Origin: Mycobacterium sp. E183
Lineage (GTDB): Bacteria > Actinomycetota > Actinomycetes > Mycobacteriales > Mycobacteriaceae
Length of the DNA: 57,732 bases
Direction: 5' to 3'
Assembly: GCF_001667735.1 (NCBI RefSeq)
Contig: NZ_LZJN01000186.1
Span: forward strand, 1 to 57,732
In this document: positions 42,787-51,801 of the stretch, piece by piece
How positions within the stretch are numbered: position 1 is the first letter of the stretch
Layout of the letters: each line of letters opens with the position of its first letter
Notes under the pieces: generated by a model
The model's input: only the letters and a program-made list of their open reading frames with translations
What the model was told of the DNA's origin: nothing
Database searches by the model: none
Made by a program: the position numbers and the translations under genes

Positions 42787-43383
42787 GTGGCACCTCCGCG
42801 GAAGCATGAAACCGATGTGATCCTCGACGCCGCCCGGGCGCTGGTGCTCGACGGCGGGCCGCGGGCGGCCAGCGTCGCCGCGATCGCCAAGGCCAGCGGA
42901 GCGCCCGCGGGCACCCTGTATCACCGGTTCGGCAACCGCGACGGCATCCTGACCGCGGCGTGGCTGCGCGCGCTGGAACGCTTCCAGGCGCGCGCCCTGG
43001 CCGCGGACGGTGAGACGCCGGCGGACACCGCCGTCGCGATGGCCGTGTCCGCCGTCGGCTTCGCGCGCGAGCTGCCCGACGACGCCCGGCTGCTGCTGAC
43101 GATCCGGCCCGGCGACCTGCTCGACGACGAGCCCGACGCGGCGTTCCAGCAGACGTTGGCCGCGATGAACGCGCCGCTGACCGAGCGGATCGCGGTGTTG
43201 GCCCGGCAGCTGTACGGGAACAACAGGCCCCGGTCCGTCGACGCCGTCGCGCGGGCGGTCGCGGACCTGCCCTATGCCGTGGTCCGCCGCCACGCCTACG
43301 ACGATCCGATGCCGCGCTGGCTCGAGGACGATGTCGCGGTGTCGGCGTTGGCGGTGCTACGGAGCTTCGGCGAACGCCCGTAA
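42787..43383 (+). CDS. TetR-family transcriptional regulator
   Basis: This 198-residue regulator has the N-terminal TetR helix-turn-helix (ILDAARALVLDGGPRAASVAAIAKASGAPAGTLYHRFGNRDGIL) and a variable ligand-binding C-terminal domain. Start GTG 42787. It is divergent from the DUF2867-MFS-SDR genes with almost no spacer, so it is the likely repressor of that efflux cluster. The end overlaps the convergent AAA ATPase gene by 27 bp. Confidence 0.93.
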   Translation: MAPPRKHETDVILDAARALVLDGGPRAASVAAIAKASGAPAGTLYHRFGNRDGILTAAWLRALERFQARALAADGETPADTAVAMAVSAVGFARELPDDARLLLTIRPGDLLDDEPDAAFQQTLAAMNAPLTERIAVLARQLYGNNRPRSVDAVARAVADLPYAVVRRHAYDDPMPRWLEDDVAVSALAVLRSFGERP

Positions 43384-45537
43384 CGCCTGCACCTGCGCGG
43401 GATCCAGTGAGGGGCGCACGATTTGGCGCGCCGCCGCGATGTCGGCGGCCGTCACGTCGGTGGCGTCGATCGAGCGCCGCATCGCGGTCAGCGCCGCCTC
43501 GCGCAGCAGCGCCACGCAGTCGGCGGCGCTGTAACCGTCGAGCCCGCCGGCCACCTCGTCGAGGTCGACGTCGTCGCTCAGCGGGACGGATTTGCCCGCG
43601 GTGCGCAGGATTTCGCGGCGGGCGGCGGCGTCGGGCGGCTCGATGAAGACGTGCCGCTCCAGCCGGCCCGGGCGCAGCAGCGCCGGGTCGATCAGGTCCG
43701 GCCGGTTGGTGGCGCCCAGCACGACGACGTCGCGCAGCGGGTTGACGCCGTCGAGCTCGGTCAGCAGCGCGGCCACCACCCGGTCGGTCACGCCCGAGTC
43801 GAAGCTCTGCCCGCGCCGGGGCGCGAGCGCGTCGATCTCGTCGAGGAACACCAGCGACGGGGCGGAGTCGCGGGCGCGCCGAAACAGTTCGCGGACGGCC
43901 TTTTCCGAGCTGCCCACCCACTTGTCCATCAGTTCGGAGCCCTTGACGGAATGCACGGACAGCTGCCCGGTGCTGGCGAGCGCGCGCACGACGAAGGTCT
44001 TGCCGCAGCCGGGTGGCCCGTACAGCAGCACGCCGCGGGGCGGTTCGACGCCCAGGCGGGCGAAGGTGTCGGGGTGCTGCAGTGGCCACAGCACGGCCTC
44101 GGTCAGGGCCTGCCGGGCCTCGGTCATGTCGCCGACGTCGTTGAGGGTGATGTTGCCGACGGTCACTTCCTCGCTGGCCGACCGGGACAGCGGCCGGATG
44201 ACGGTCAGCGCGCCGACCAGGTCCTCCTGGTTCAGCTCGGGCGGGCGCCCGTCGGTGCTGGCGCGTGCGGCCGCCCGCAGCGCCGCCTCCCGCAGCAGCG
44301 CGGCCAGGTCGGCGACCACGAAACCCGGCGTGCGCGCGGCGATCTCGTCGAGGTCGAGGGTGCCCGCGGGCACGGATTTCAGCAGCGACTCCAGCAGCGC
44401 CTTGCGGGTGCCGGCGTCGGGCAGCGGGAGGCTGAGCTCCCGGTCGCACAGGTCCGGCGCCCGCAGCCGCGCGTCGAGCTGGTCGGGCCGCGCGGAGGTG
44501 GCGATCAACGCGACACCCTCGGTCGCCACGGCGGTGCGCAGCTCGCCCAGGATCAGGGCGGCCACCGGCTCGGGGGTGGCCGGCAGCAGGGCGTCGACGT
44601 CGGTGATCAGCAGGACGCCGCCGCCGTCGCGGACGGCCTGCACCGCCGAGCTCACGGTCTTGAGCCGGTCCTCCGGCGTCAGCGCGCCCACCTCGGGGCC
44701 GTCCAGCTTGACCAGCCTGCGGCCGTCGCACACCGCGCGCACCAGCGTCACCTTGCCCACCCCGGCCGGGCCGGACACCAGCACGCCCAGGTTGGCGCCG
44801 GCGCCCAGGGTCTTGAGCAGGTGCGGCTCGTCGAGCGCGAGCTTGAGCCATTCGATGAGCTTGGCGGCCTGCGGCTGTGAGCCCTTGAGTTCCTCGAGGA
44901 CCGTTTCGGGGCTGGCCACGTCGACCAGCTCGGTGGACACGGCCGGGCCGCCGGCCGGCACGCCCACGCCCCAGGTGACCAGCGAGTTGGGCTGCACGCT
45001 GACCGGGCCGAGCGGGTCCACGCCGGTGACGGTCAGCAGCTCCGAGGTCCAACTGATGCCCACCGAGGCCGCCAGCGCGCGGGTGGCGGCCGCCGTCGAG
45101 AAGCCCGGGCCCAGATCGCGGGGCAGCAGCGACACGGCGTCGCCGACGGTCAGCACCTTGCCGAGCAGGGCCTGCCGCAGGGTCACCGGCGAAATGGACT
45201 GGCTGGCCAGCGACGAGCCGGACAGCGTCACCGACCGGGCGCCGTAGACGGTGACCGCGCCGACGATCACGGCGGTGCCCTCACGCAGCCCGGCGTTGGA
45301 CAGCGTCACGTCGTCGAGCAGCGCGGTGCCGACCGGGGTGTCCGGCCCGGCCAGGCCCGCCACCGCCGCCGTGGTCCGCGAGCCCGTCAGCGCCACCGCG
45401 TCCCATTCCCGAATGCCAAGCGCGGCAACCACGCTCGGGTGCAGCCGGACGACACCGCGGCGCGAGTCGACGGCGGAGGTGTTCAACCGCGCGGTGAGCG
45501 TGAGCTGACGGGCCGCATCCTCGCCCGGCCGGCTCAT
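43357..45537 (-). CDS. CDC48-like AAA ATPase with two ATPase modules (Rv0435c-like)
   Basis: This 726-residue protein has an N-domain (double-psi barrel-like, LTARLNTSAVDSRRGVVRLHPSVVAALGI) and two AAA modules. D1 has GPAGVGKV near residue 252 and TDVDAL, so both Walker A (no Ser/Thr after Lys) and Walker B (DE replaced) are degenerate. D2 has intact GPPGCGKT near residue 507, FLDEIDALAPRRG and GATNRPDLIDPALLRPGRLER. D2 probably drives unfolding or remodelling while D1 is structural. It overlaps pssA (ATGA), so it is expressed with phospholipid synthesis genes. Confidence 0.93.
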   Translation of the reverse strand: MSRPGEDAARQLTLTARLNTSAVDSRRGVVRLHPSVVAALGIREWDAVALTGSRTTAAVAGLAGPDTPVGTALLDDVTLSNAGLREGTAVIVGAVTVYGARSVTLSGSSLASQSISPVTLRQALLGKVLTVGDAVSLLPRDLGPGFSTAAATRALAASVGISWTSELLTVTGVDPLGPVSVQPNSLVTWGVGVPAGGPAVSTELVDVASPETVLEELKGSQPQAAKLIEWLKLALDEPHLLKTLGAGANLGVLVSGPAGVGKVTLVRAVCDGRRLVKLDGPEVGALTPEDRLKTVSSAVQAVRDGGGVLLITDVDALLPATPEPVAALILGELRTAVATEGVALIATSARPDQLDARLRAPDLCDRELSLPLPDAGTRKALLESLLKSVPAGTLDLDEIAARTPGFVVADLAALLREAALRAAARASTDGRPPELNQEDLVGALTVIRPLSRSASEEVTVGNITLNDVGDMTEARQALTEAVLWPLQHPDTFARLGVEPPRGVLLYGPPGCGKTFVVRALASTGQLSVHSVKGSELMDKWVGSSEKAVRELFRRARDSAPSLVFLDEIDALAPRRGQSFDSGVTDRVVAALLTELDGVNPLRDVVVLGATNRPDLIDPALLRPGRLERHVFIEPPDAAARREILRTAGKSVPLSDDVDLDEVAGGLDGYSAADCVALLREAALTAMRRSIDATDVTAADIAAARQIVRPSLDPAQVQALRAFAEAP

Positions 45538-46397
45538 GGCAGGCGCCCACCCGGCTTGCGCAGCCCGAGCCGCGCCATCGACCGGCGATGCGGCTGCGCC
45601 CGGCGGATCGCGCGCCGCGCGGCGCGGCGCTGCTTGGGCTCGTCGGCCCACGCCTCGGGGTGCGCGGCCAGCCAACGCTGGTTGCGGATCGCGAACGGGA
45701 CGTGGCAGAGGTAGGCGATGATGATGACCCAGATCAGCACGTAGGGGGCCAGCACCGCCGCGGCCGCGCAGATGGCCAGCAGCGCCAGCAGCGGCGCCGC
45801 CCAGCTGGGGGGCACCGCCGCGGCGTGCATCTTGCGCATCGGGATCTTGCTGATCATCAGCATCGACGTCCCGGTGATCCAGATGCACAGGAACGCCGTC
45901 GAGGTCCACCAGCCCTCGCCGAACTGCAGCTTGAGCCCGATCAGCCCTATCATCGACACCGCGCCCGCCGGCGCGGGCATGCCGACGAAGAACTCGTGGG
46001 TGTAGGCGGGCTGGCTCCCGTCGCTCTGCAGCGCGTTGTACCGCGCCAGCCGCAGCACGACGCACACGGCGTAGAGCAGGATCACCACCCAGCCGGCCGG
46101 CGACTTCGTCAGCATCGTCACGTAGAGCACGATCGCCGGCGTCACACCGAAGTTCACCGCGTCGGCCAGCGAGTCGATCTCCTCGCCCATGCGCGACTGG
46201 GCGTCCAGGATGCGGGCCACCCGGCCGTCGAGCCCGTCCAGGATGGCCGCCGCGGCGATCAGCGCCATCGCGGCCTTGGGCTGGTGCTCGAGGGCGAACC
46301 GGATCGAGGTCAGGCCCGCGCAGATCGACAGCACCGTCATCGCGCTGGGCAGGATCTGCAGGTTGACCGACGGCCTGCCGCGCGGCTTGCTGATCAT
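45534..46397 (-). CDS. pssA: CDP-diacylglycerol-serine O-phosphatidyltransferase
   Basis: This 287-residue polytopic membrane enzyme has the CDP-alcohol phosphotransferase signature DGLDGRVAR...GEEIDSLAD (DG-x2-AR-x8-G-x3-D-x3-D). Several membrane segments follow and the C-terminus is basic. It makes phosphatidylserine from CDP-diacylglycerol and serine; Psd then converts it to phosphatidylethanolamine. It overlaps psd upstream and the AAA ATPase downstream, both by ATGA. Confidence 0.95.
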   Translation of the reverse strand: MISKPRGRPSVNLQILPSAMTVLSICAGLTSIRFALEHQPKAAMALIAAAAILDGLDGRVARILDAQSRMGEEIDSLADAVNFGVTPAIVLYVTMLTKSPAGWVVILLYAVCVVLRLARYNALQSDGSQPAYTHEFFVGMPAPAGAVSMIGLIGLKLQFGEGWWTSTAFLCIWITGTSMLMISKIPMRKMHAAAVPPSWAAPLLALLAICAAAAVLAPYVLIWVIIIAYLCHVPFAIRNQRWLAAHPEAWADEPKQRRAARRAIRRAQPHRRSMARLGLRKPGGRLP

Positions 46398-47116
46398 GGC
46401 AGCTCGGCCAGCACGGTTTCGCCGGCGATCGCGCGCTGACCCTCGCGGACCAGTGGTTCGGCGCCCGCCGGCAGATAGGTGTCGAGCCGGGAGCCGAACC
46501 GGATCAGGCCGTAGGTGTCGCCGATCGTCAGCTTGTCGCCGACGCGCGCGTCGCAGATGATGCGCCGCGCCAGCAGCCCGGCGACCTGCACGGCCACCAC
46601 CTCCGCGCCGGTCGGCGTCCGGATCCGCAGGCTGGTGCGCTCGTTCTCGGTGCTGGCCGCGGCCAGATCGGCCGACCCGAACCGGCCGGGCCGGTGCTGC
46701 ATGGCGATCACCTCACCGCTCACCGGCGCCCGCTGCACGTGGGCGTCCAGCAGCGACAGGAAGATGCTGACCCGGGGCAGCGGCGCGTCGCCCATGCCGA
46801 GTTCGGCCGGCGGGGCGGCGGCGTCGATCACGCACACCAACCCATCGGCGGGTGCGACGATCGCACCCGGCCGGGTCGGCGGTACCCGGGGTGGGTGGCG
46901 GAAGAATCCGGCGCAGGCGCCCGCCGCCAGCAGGCCGGCCCGTCGGATCCACCGGTGCCTGCGGCCGGCCAGCGCCAGCGCCAGGCCGCCGGCGATGAAC
47001 GGCCGGCCCGCCGGGTGGACCGGCGGAACGGTCGAGCGCACCAACTCCAACGCGTGCTGCGGGCTGAACGTTGGATCCTCGGCCGTAGGGCCGACAGGGC
47101 GGGGGCGTCGTGCCAC
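46394..47116 (-). CDS. psd: Phosphatidylserine decarboxylase (PSD-A type)
   Basis: This 240-residue enzyme has FFRHPPRVPP, IVAPADGLV, VSIFLSLLDAHVQRAPVSGEV, NERTSLRI and VQVAGLLARRIICDA. The self-cleavage site is RFGSRLD, where the Ser would become the pyruvoyl group. It decarboxylates phosphatidylserine to phosphatidylethanolamine. First gene of psd-pssA-ATPase, divergent from an MFS gene. Confidence 0.95.
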   Translation of the reverse strand: MARRPRPVGPTAEDPTFSPQHALELVRSTVPPVHPAGRPFIAGGLALALAGRRHRWIRRAGLLAAGACAGFFRHPPRVPPTRPGAIVAPADGLVCVIDAAAPPAELGMGDAPLPRVSIFLSLLDAHVQRAPVSGEVIAMQHRPGRFGSADLAAASTENERTSLRIRTPTGAEVVAVQVAGLLARRIICDARVGDKLTIGDTYGLIRFGSRLDTYLPAGAEPLVREGQRAIAGETVLAELP

Positions 47117-47181
47117 GCGGCCATCTTACGAAAGCCGCGGCCGGTTGGTTCGGGCCCGCAGGGGGAACGCCCACCTTCGAC

Positions 47182-48369
47182 ATGCATCCGAATGACCCGC
47201 GGCTGCGCCGGGCGAAGATCGCCGTCACCGCCGTGTTCATCGCCCACGCCGTGGGGTTCTCGTCGTGGGCCGCCCACATCCCGGCGGTCAAGGCCGGGCT
47301 CGGCCTGTCCGACGCGGCGCTGGGGACGGCGCTGTTCGGTGCACCGCTGGGGTCCGTGCTGGCCACCGTGGCCAGCCACTGGGCGCTGCCGCGGTGGGGC
47401 AGCCACCGGCTGATCCCCGTGACCGCCGCCGGCTACGCCCTCGCGGGGACGACCGTCGGGCTGGCCCGCTCCGGGCCGGCGCTGTTTGCGGCGCTGGCGC
47501 TGTGGGGGATGTTCCAGGGCGGGCTGGACGTCGCGATGAACACCCAGGCCGGCACGGTCGAGCGCCTGGCGCGCGCACCGATCATGGCGCGCTTCCACGG
47601 CATGTGGAGCCTCGGCGCGCTGCTGGGCGCCCTGATCGGCGCGGCGTGCGTCGGCGCCGGCGTCGGGCTGACGCCCCAGCTGGCCGCCGTCGGGCTCGTC
47701 GCCCTGATCGTCGTCGGTGCGCTGGCGCGCGGGCTGATCCCGGACCCCGCGGCGGCGGCGTCGCGGGAGCGGTCCGGGCGGGGCTGGCTGACACCGACGG
47801 TGGCCATCCTGGCGGCGGTGGCCTTCGTGTCCTTCCTGTGCGAGGGCGCCGCCACCGACTGGTCGGCCAACTACCTGCGCAACGTCGTCGGCGCCGGGCC
47901 GGGGGTCGCCGCGCTGAGCTATGCGGCCTACACGCTGACGATGGTCCTGACCCGGCTCGGCGCGATACGCCTGCACTCGCGGCTCTCGGCCCGCCGGTTG
48001 CTGCCGGCGCTCGCGCTGTTCGGCGCTGCGGGCCTGGGCGTGGCGCTGGCGGCCGCCAATCCCGTTGTCGCCGTGGCCGGTTTCGCCGCCCTGGGCGTCG
48101 GGGTGGCGCTGCTGGTGCCGACCGCGTTCAGCGCCGCCTACGGCGCGGGCGGCGCGGGCTCGGCCATCGCGATCGTCGCCGCGACGGGCTGGCTGGGTTA
48201 CCTGCTGGGGCCGCCGCTGATCGGTCACCTGGCCGACCGCGTCGGGCTGGCGGCGGCCCTGGTCACGATCCCGGCGCTGATGTCGGTCGTCGCGGTCGCC
48301 ATCCGCTGCGTCGCCGCGTTCGACCGGGCCGACGATTTCCATCGGCAGGTCGCCACCCCGGCGGGTTAG
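47182..48369 (+). CDS. MFS transporter
   Basis: This transporter has 395 residues from ATG 47182 (MHPNDPRLRRAKIAV) and twelve predicted helices. Features include AVGFSSWAAHIPAVKAGLGLSDAALGTALFG, FQGGLDVAMNTQAG, RFHGMWSLGALLGALIGA, FLCEGAATDWSANYL and GWLGYLLGPPLIGHLADRVGL, a pattern seen in YbjJ-type permeases. Substrate unknown. An upstream in-frame ATG at 47110 would overlap the divergent psd start and is less likely. Convergent with moeA2 (4-bp overlap). Confidence 0.9.
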   Translation: MHPNDPRLRRAKIAVTAVFIAHAVGFSSWAAHIPAVKAGLGLSDAALGTALFGAPLGSVLATVASHWALPRWGSHRLIPVTAAGYALAGTTVGLARSGPALFAALALWGMFQGGLDVAMNTQAGTVERLARAPIMARFHGMWSLGALLGALIGAACVGAGVGLTPQLAAVGLVALIVVGALARGLIPDPAAAASRERSGRGWLTPTVAILAAVAFVSFLCEGAATDWSANYLRNVVGAGPGVAALSYAAYTLTMVLTRLGAIRLHSRLSARRLLPALALFGAAGLGVALAAANPVVAVAGFAALGVGVALLVPTAFSAAYGAGGAGSAIAIVAATGWLGYLLGPPLIGHLADRVGLAAALVTIPALMSVVAVAIRCVAAFDRADDFHRQVATPAG

Positions 48370-49571
48370 GTCAGGTCCCAGACCTGCAGCTCGGTCCCCT
48401 CGGGCACCTCCGCCACGTCCTCGGGAATGTCCAGCAGCGCGTTCGCCGACGCCAGCCACCGCAGGTGATGCGAGGCCGGCGGGCCATAACTGGTGACGGT
48501 CGCGGTGTCGCGGTCCAGCACCGCGCGGCGGAACTGCCGCTTGCCGCGCGGCGAGGTCAGCGATTCGGTCAGCACGGCCGCCCGGTGCGGGCGCTCCGGG
48601 TCGGGTAGGCCCATGGCCCTGCGCAGCGCGGGCCGGATGAAGACCTCGAAGGACACCAGTGCGCTCACCGGGTTGCCGGGCAGGGTGACGATCGTCGCGC
48701 CGGCCACCCGGCCGATGCCCTGTGGCATGCCGGGCTGCATCGCCACCTTGACGAACTCCACGCCCTGGTCGCCCTCGCGGCCGAACGCGTCCTTGACGAC
48801 CTCGTAGGCGCCGGCGCTGACCCCGCCGCTGGTGATGATCAGGTCGCAGTCGGCCGCGTAGCGATCGAGGATCGAACTGAACTGCGCGACATCGTCTTCC
48901 GCCGTAGCCACCGCGATCACGTCGGCGCCGGCGTCGCGGACGGCCCCGGCCAGCATGATCGAATTCGACTCGTAGATCTGCCCCGGCCGCAGCGGATTGC
49001 CGGGCGCCACCAGCTCCGACCCGGTCGACAGCACCAGCACCCGCTGGCGCGGCAGCACCGGCAACTCGGCCATGCCCAGCGCCGCGGCCAGGCCGAGCAC
49101 GGCCGGCGTCACCACCTGGCCGCGCCGCAACACCGTCGTGCCGGGGGCCACGTCCTCGCCCGCGCGCCGGATGTGCTTGCCGGCCTCACGGGGCGCGCGG
49201 ATCGACACGACGTCCACGCCGCCGTCGGTGTCTTCGACCGGCACGACGGCCGTCGCGCCGGCGGGCAGCGGCGCGCCGGTCATGATGCGGTGCGCGGTGT
49301 GGGGTTGCAGCGTCAACTCGTCGGTGCGCCCGGCGGGAATGTCCTCGACGACCTCGAGGGCCACCGGGTGCTCGGGGGTGGCGCCGGACGTGTCCTCGGC
49401 TCGCACCGCGTATCCGTCCATCGCGGAGTTGTCGAAGACCGGCAGCGCCAGGCGCGCGACCACGTCCTCGGCCAGCACCAGCCCTTGCGCCTCGGCCAGT
49501 GCGGCGGTGGCAGCCGGGCGGGGACGGATCAGTTCGGCTACGACGCGCTGATGTTCTTGGACCGACCGCAC
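48366..49571 (-). CDS. moeA2: Molybdopterin molybdenumtransferase MoeA2
   Basis: This 401-residue MoeA family protein has VFDNSAMDGYAVRAED, IMTGAPLPAGATAVVPVEDT, LSTGSELVAPGNPLRPGQIYESNS, DLIITSGGVSAGAYEVVKDAF and VTLPGNPVSALVSFEVFIRP. It inserts molybdate into adenylylated molybdopterin. Length and place match M. tuberculosis moeA2 (about 405 residues). It is divergent from the VOC gene. Confidence 0.93.
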   Translation of the reverse strand: MRSVQEHQRVVAELIRPRPAATAALAEAQGLVLAEDVVARLALPVFDNSAMDGYAVRAEDTSGATPEHPVALEVVEDIPAGRTDELTLQPHTAHRIMTGAPLPAGATAVVPVEDTDGGVDVVSIRAPREAGKHIRRAGEDVAPGTTVLRRGQVVTPAVLGLAAALGMAELPVLPRQRVLVLSTGSELVAPGNPLRPGQIYESNSIMLAGAVRDAGADVIAVATAEDDVAQFSSILDRYAADCDLIITSGGVSAGAYEVVKDAFGREGDQGVEFVKVAMQPGMPQGIGRVAGATIVTLPGNPVSALVSFEVFIRPALRRAMGLPDPERPHRAAVLTESLTSPRGKRQFRRAVLDRDTATVTSYGPPASHHLRWLASANALLDIPEDVAEVPEGTELQVWDLT

Positions 49572-49644
49572 CCCGCCATTATCGGCCGGTCAGATTTCCC
49601 AACCGCTCCCGGTGAGGCCGTGGGACCGACGTAGAGTCGAGAAC

Positions 49645-50124
49645 GTGATTACCGGGATGGCCCACACCGGGGTGTGTGTTCCGGATTGCGAGGCGGCCGT
49701 CGCCTTCTACCGCGACGTGTTGGGCCTGCGTGTGCTCTCGCCGCCGTATGTCATGACCGGTAACGCCATTCGCGACGACATGGGCGAGCTGGTGGCGGAC
49801 CCCAGCATGAAGGCGGCCATCGTCGGGTTCGACGGCGACGGCGATCGCGTGCTCGAGGTGATCGAATACCTCGGCGCGGCGGGCTCGGATCGGCCCGGTC
49901 GCGCCGGCCTCACCGACCCGGGGCTGTCCCACGTCGGGCTGATCTGCGAGGACCTCGACGCCACCCGGGCGGAGCTGGAAAGCAGGGGCGTGCGCTTTCT
50001 GGTCAGCGGGATCGCGGAGGTCGCGCGGGTCCGCACCACCTGGTTCGTCGACCCGTGGGGTGTGGTGTTCATCCTGGTGGAGAAGACCCGGCCGCAGCGA
50101 CCCTACTTCGCGCAATGGGACTGA
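49645..50124 (+). CDS. VOC (glyoxalase/dioxygenase fold) protein
   Basis: This protein has about 159 residues from GTG 49645 (ATG 49657 also possible). Two beta-alpha-beta-beta-beta modules are visible: MAHTGVCVPDCEAAVAFYRDVLGL and GLSHVGLICEDLDATRAELESRGVRF, ending FVDPWGVVFILVE. Metal ligands are likely His (AHTG), His (SHVG) and Glu (LVE). It resembles VOC dioxygenase or methylmalonyl-CoA epimerase folds; the reaction is unknown. It overlaps the flavin monooxygenase gene by 10 bp. Confidence 0.87.
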   Translation: MITGMAHTGVCVPDCEAAVAFYRDVLGLRVLSPPYVMTGNAIRDDMGELVADPSMKAAIVGFDGDGDRVLEVIEYLGAAGSDRPGRAGLTDPGLSHVGLICEDLDATRAELESRGVRFLVSGIAEVARVRTTWFVDPWGVVFILVEKTRPQRPYFAQWD

Positions 50125-51557
50125 AGCCGCGAGTCGCGATCATCGGCGCCGGTGCCGGCGGCATCGCCATGGGCATCCAGCTGGCCGAGGGCGGCTACGA
50201 CTTCACCATCTACGACCGGGCGGACGGATTCGGCGGGACCTGGCGCCACAACACCTTCCCGGGCGCGGCGTGCGACGTCCCGTCGCACCTGTACTCGTAT
50301 TCCTTTGCGCCAAACCCGCGTTGGAGCAAGACGTACGCCAACCAGCCCGAGATCCTGGCGTACCTGGAAAGGGTCGCCGACGGTCACGGGCTGGGCGCGC
50401 GCCTGCGGGCGAACACCGCGGTGGCCGCCGCGCGCTGGTCGGACACCCGGGGCCGCTGGACCCTGACCGACGACGCCGGTCGCGAGCACGAGTTCGACGC
50501 GGTCGTCAGCGCCGTCGGGATGCTCGACGTGCCCCACGTCCCGGACATCCCCGGCGCGCGGCGGTTCCGCGGCCGCCAATTCCATTCGTCGCGTTGGGAT
50601 CACAGCAAGTCGACGGCCGGCGAGCGGGTGGCGTCCATCGGCACTGGCGCCAGCGCCATCCAGTACGTGCCCGCGATCGCGCGAGAAACCGCGCACCTGA
50701 CCGTGTTTCAGCGGACCCCGATCTGGATCGCGCCCCGCTTCGACTTCCCGTTCACGCCCGAACAGCACGAGCTGTTCGAACGCCACCCCGAGATGGCGCT
50801 CAAGCTGCGCGACGAGGCCTTCGACGCCTACGAGTCGTCCAGCTTCGACGTCGACGCCGCGCAGACGCGGGAAGCGACCGAGCTGGCCCGCAGCTACCTG
50901 ATGCGCAAGGTGGCCGACCCCGAGCTGCGCGCGAAGCTGACGCCGGACTATCCCGCCGGCTGCAAACGGCCGCTGATGTCGCGCGAGTGGTATCCGACGT
51001 TCGCGTTGCCCAACGTCACACTGGAAACGGCCGCCATCACCGAGCTGACCGAGCGGGGCGTGCGCACCGTCGACGGCGTCGAGCACCGCGTCGACACCGT
51101 CATCTATGGCACCGGGTTCAAGGCCGCCGACTACCTGGCCAGCATCGACGTCCACGGGTCGGGCGGGCGCCGCCTCGCGGACGACTGGCGCGACGGCGCC
51201 GAGGCGTACCTGGGCACCCTGGTGGCCGGCTATCCGAATTTCTTCACGCTTTACGGGCCCAACACCAACGGCGTCAATTCGATCATCTACATCCACGAGG
51301 CGCAGACCACGTTCGTCCGCCACATCCTCGACGTGATGAACGCCCGGGGGGCGCGCACCGTCCAAGTGACACCCGACGCGCAGCGCCGCTACAACGACGA
51401 GATCCAGGCGGCCATGGTGGGCAAGGTCTGGCTCGCATGCGACAACTACTTCCGGCATCCGAGCGGGAAGGTGGTCACCCAATTGCCTTACAGCGGACGC
51501 ACTTTCTTCGAGCGCACCCGCGAGCTGGTCGACGCCGACTACCGCTTCGGCCGGTGA
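50115..51557 (+). CDS. Baeyer-Villiger-type flavin monooxygenase
   Basis: This 480-residue class B monooxygenase has an FAD motif VAIIGAGAGGIAMG, DGFGGTWRHNTFPGAACDVPSHLYSYSF, fingerprint FRGRQFHSSRWDH (FxGxxxHxxxW), NADP motif SIGTGASAIQYVP and IYGTGFKAADYL. It oxygenates ketones or heteroatoms using NADPH. It is translationally coupled to the VOC gene, so both may act on one substrate. Its stop (51555-51557) is followed in the same frame by 79 more open codons. Confidence 0.93.
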   Translation: MGLKPRVAIIGAGAGGIAMGIQLAEGGYDFTIYDRADGFGGTWRHNTFPGAACDVPSHLYSYSFAPNPRWSKTYANQPEILAYLERVADGHGLGARLRANTAVAAARWSDTRGRWTLTDDAGREHEFDAVVSAVGMLDVPHVPDIPGARRFRGRQFHSSRWDHSKSTAGERVASIGTGASAIQYVPAIARETAHLTVFQRTPIWIAPRFDFPFTPEQHELFERHPEMALKLRDEAFDAYESSSFDVDAAQTREATELARSYLMRKVADPELRAKLTPDYPAGCKRPLMSREWYPTFALPNVTLETAAITELTERGVRTVDGVEHRVDTVIYGTGFKAADYLASIDVHGSGGRRLADDWRDGAEAYLGTLVAGYPNFFTLYGPNTNGVNSIIYIHEAQTTFVRHILDVMNARGARTVQVTPDAQRRYNDEIQAAMVGKVWLACDNYFRHPSGKVVTQLPYSGRTFFERTRELVDADYRFGR

Positions 51558-51797
51558 CCGGTCGGACGCCTGAACCGGCGCCCGCGGACCCGGGCGGACG
51601 CGGTCGGCACGCGCCGCAGGCCCGGGCGCCTGGGCCGTTTGACCCGCTCGGCGGTCCGCACCGGGGCGCTGTACGCCGTCTCGACCTTCATCCGCAACCA
51701 CGCCGCGGCGCGCTTCGTCCTCACCTGCACGGCCAAACCCTACGTCGCGCGCGCGCCGCGTATCAGTGCGCGGCACCTAGAGTTCGCTCACCGTTAA
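51558..51797 (+). other. In-frame open stretch after the monooxygenase stop
   Basis: After TGA 51555-51557 the same frame stays open for 79 codons to TAA 51795-51797. The last part reads like protein (SAVRTGALYAVSTFIRNHAA, then ARFVLTCTAKPYVARAPRIS). There is no ATG or GTG start in this frame. It could be a lost C-terminal extension cut by a nonsense mutation, a separate remnant, or chance in GC-rich DNA. Confidence 0.35.
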
Positions 51798-51801
51798 CCG
51801 G

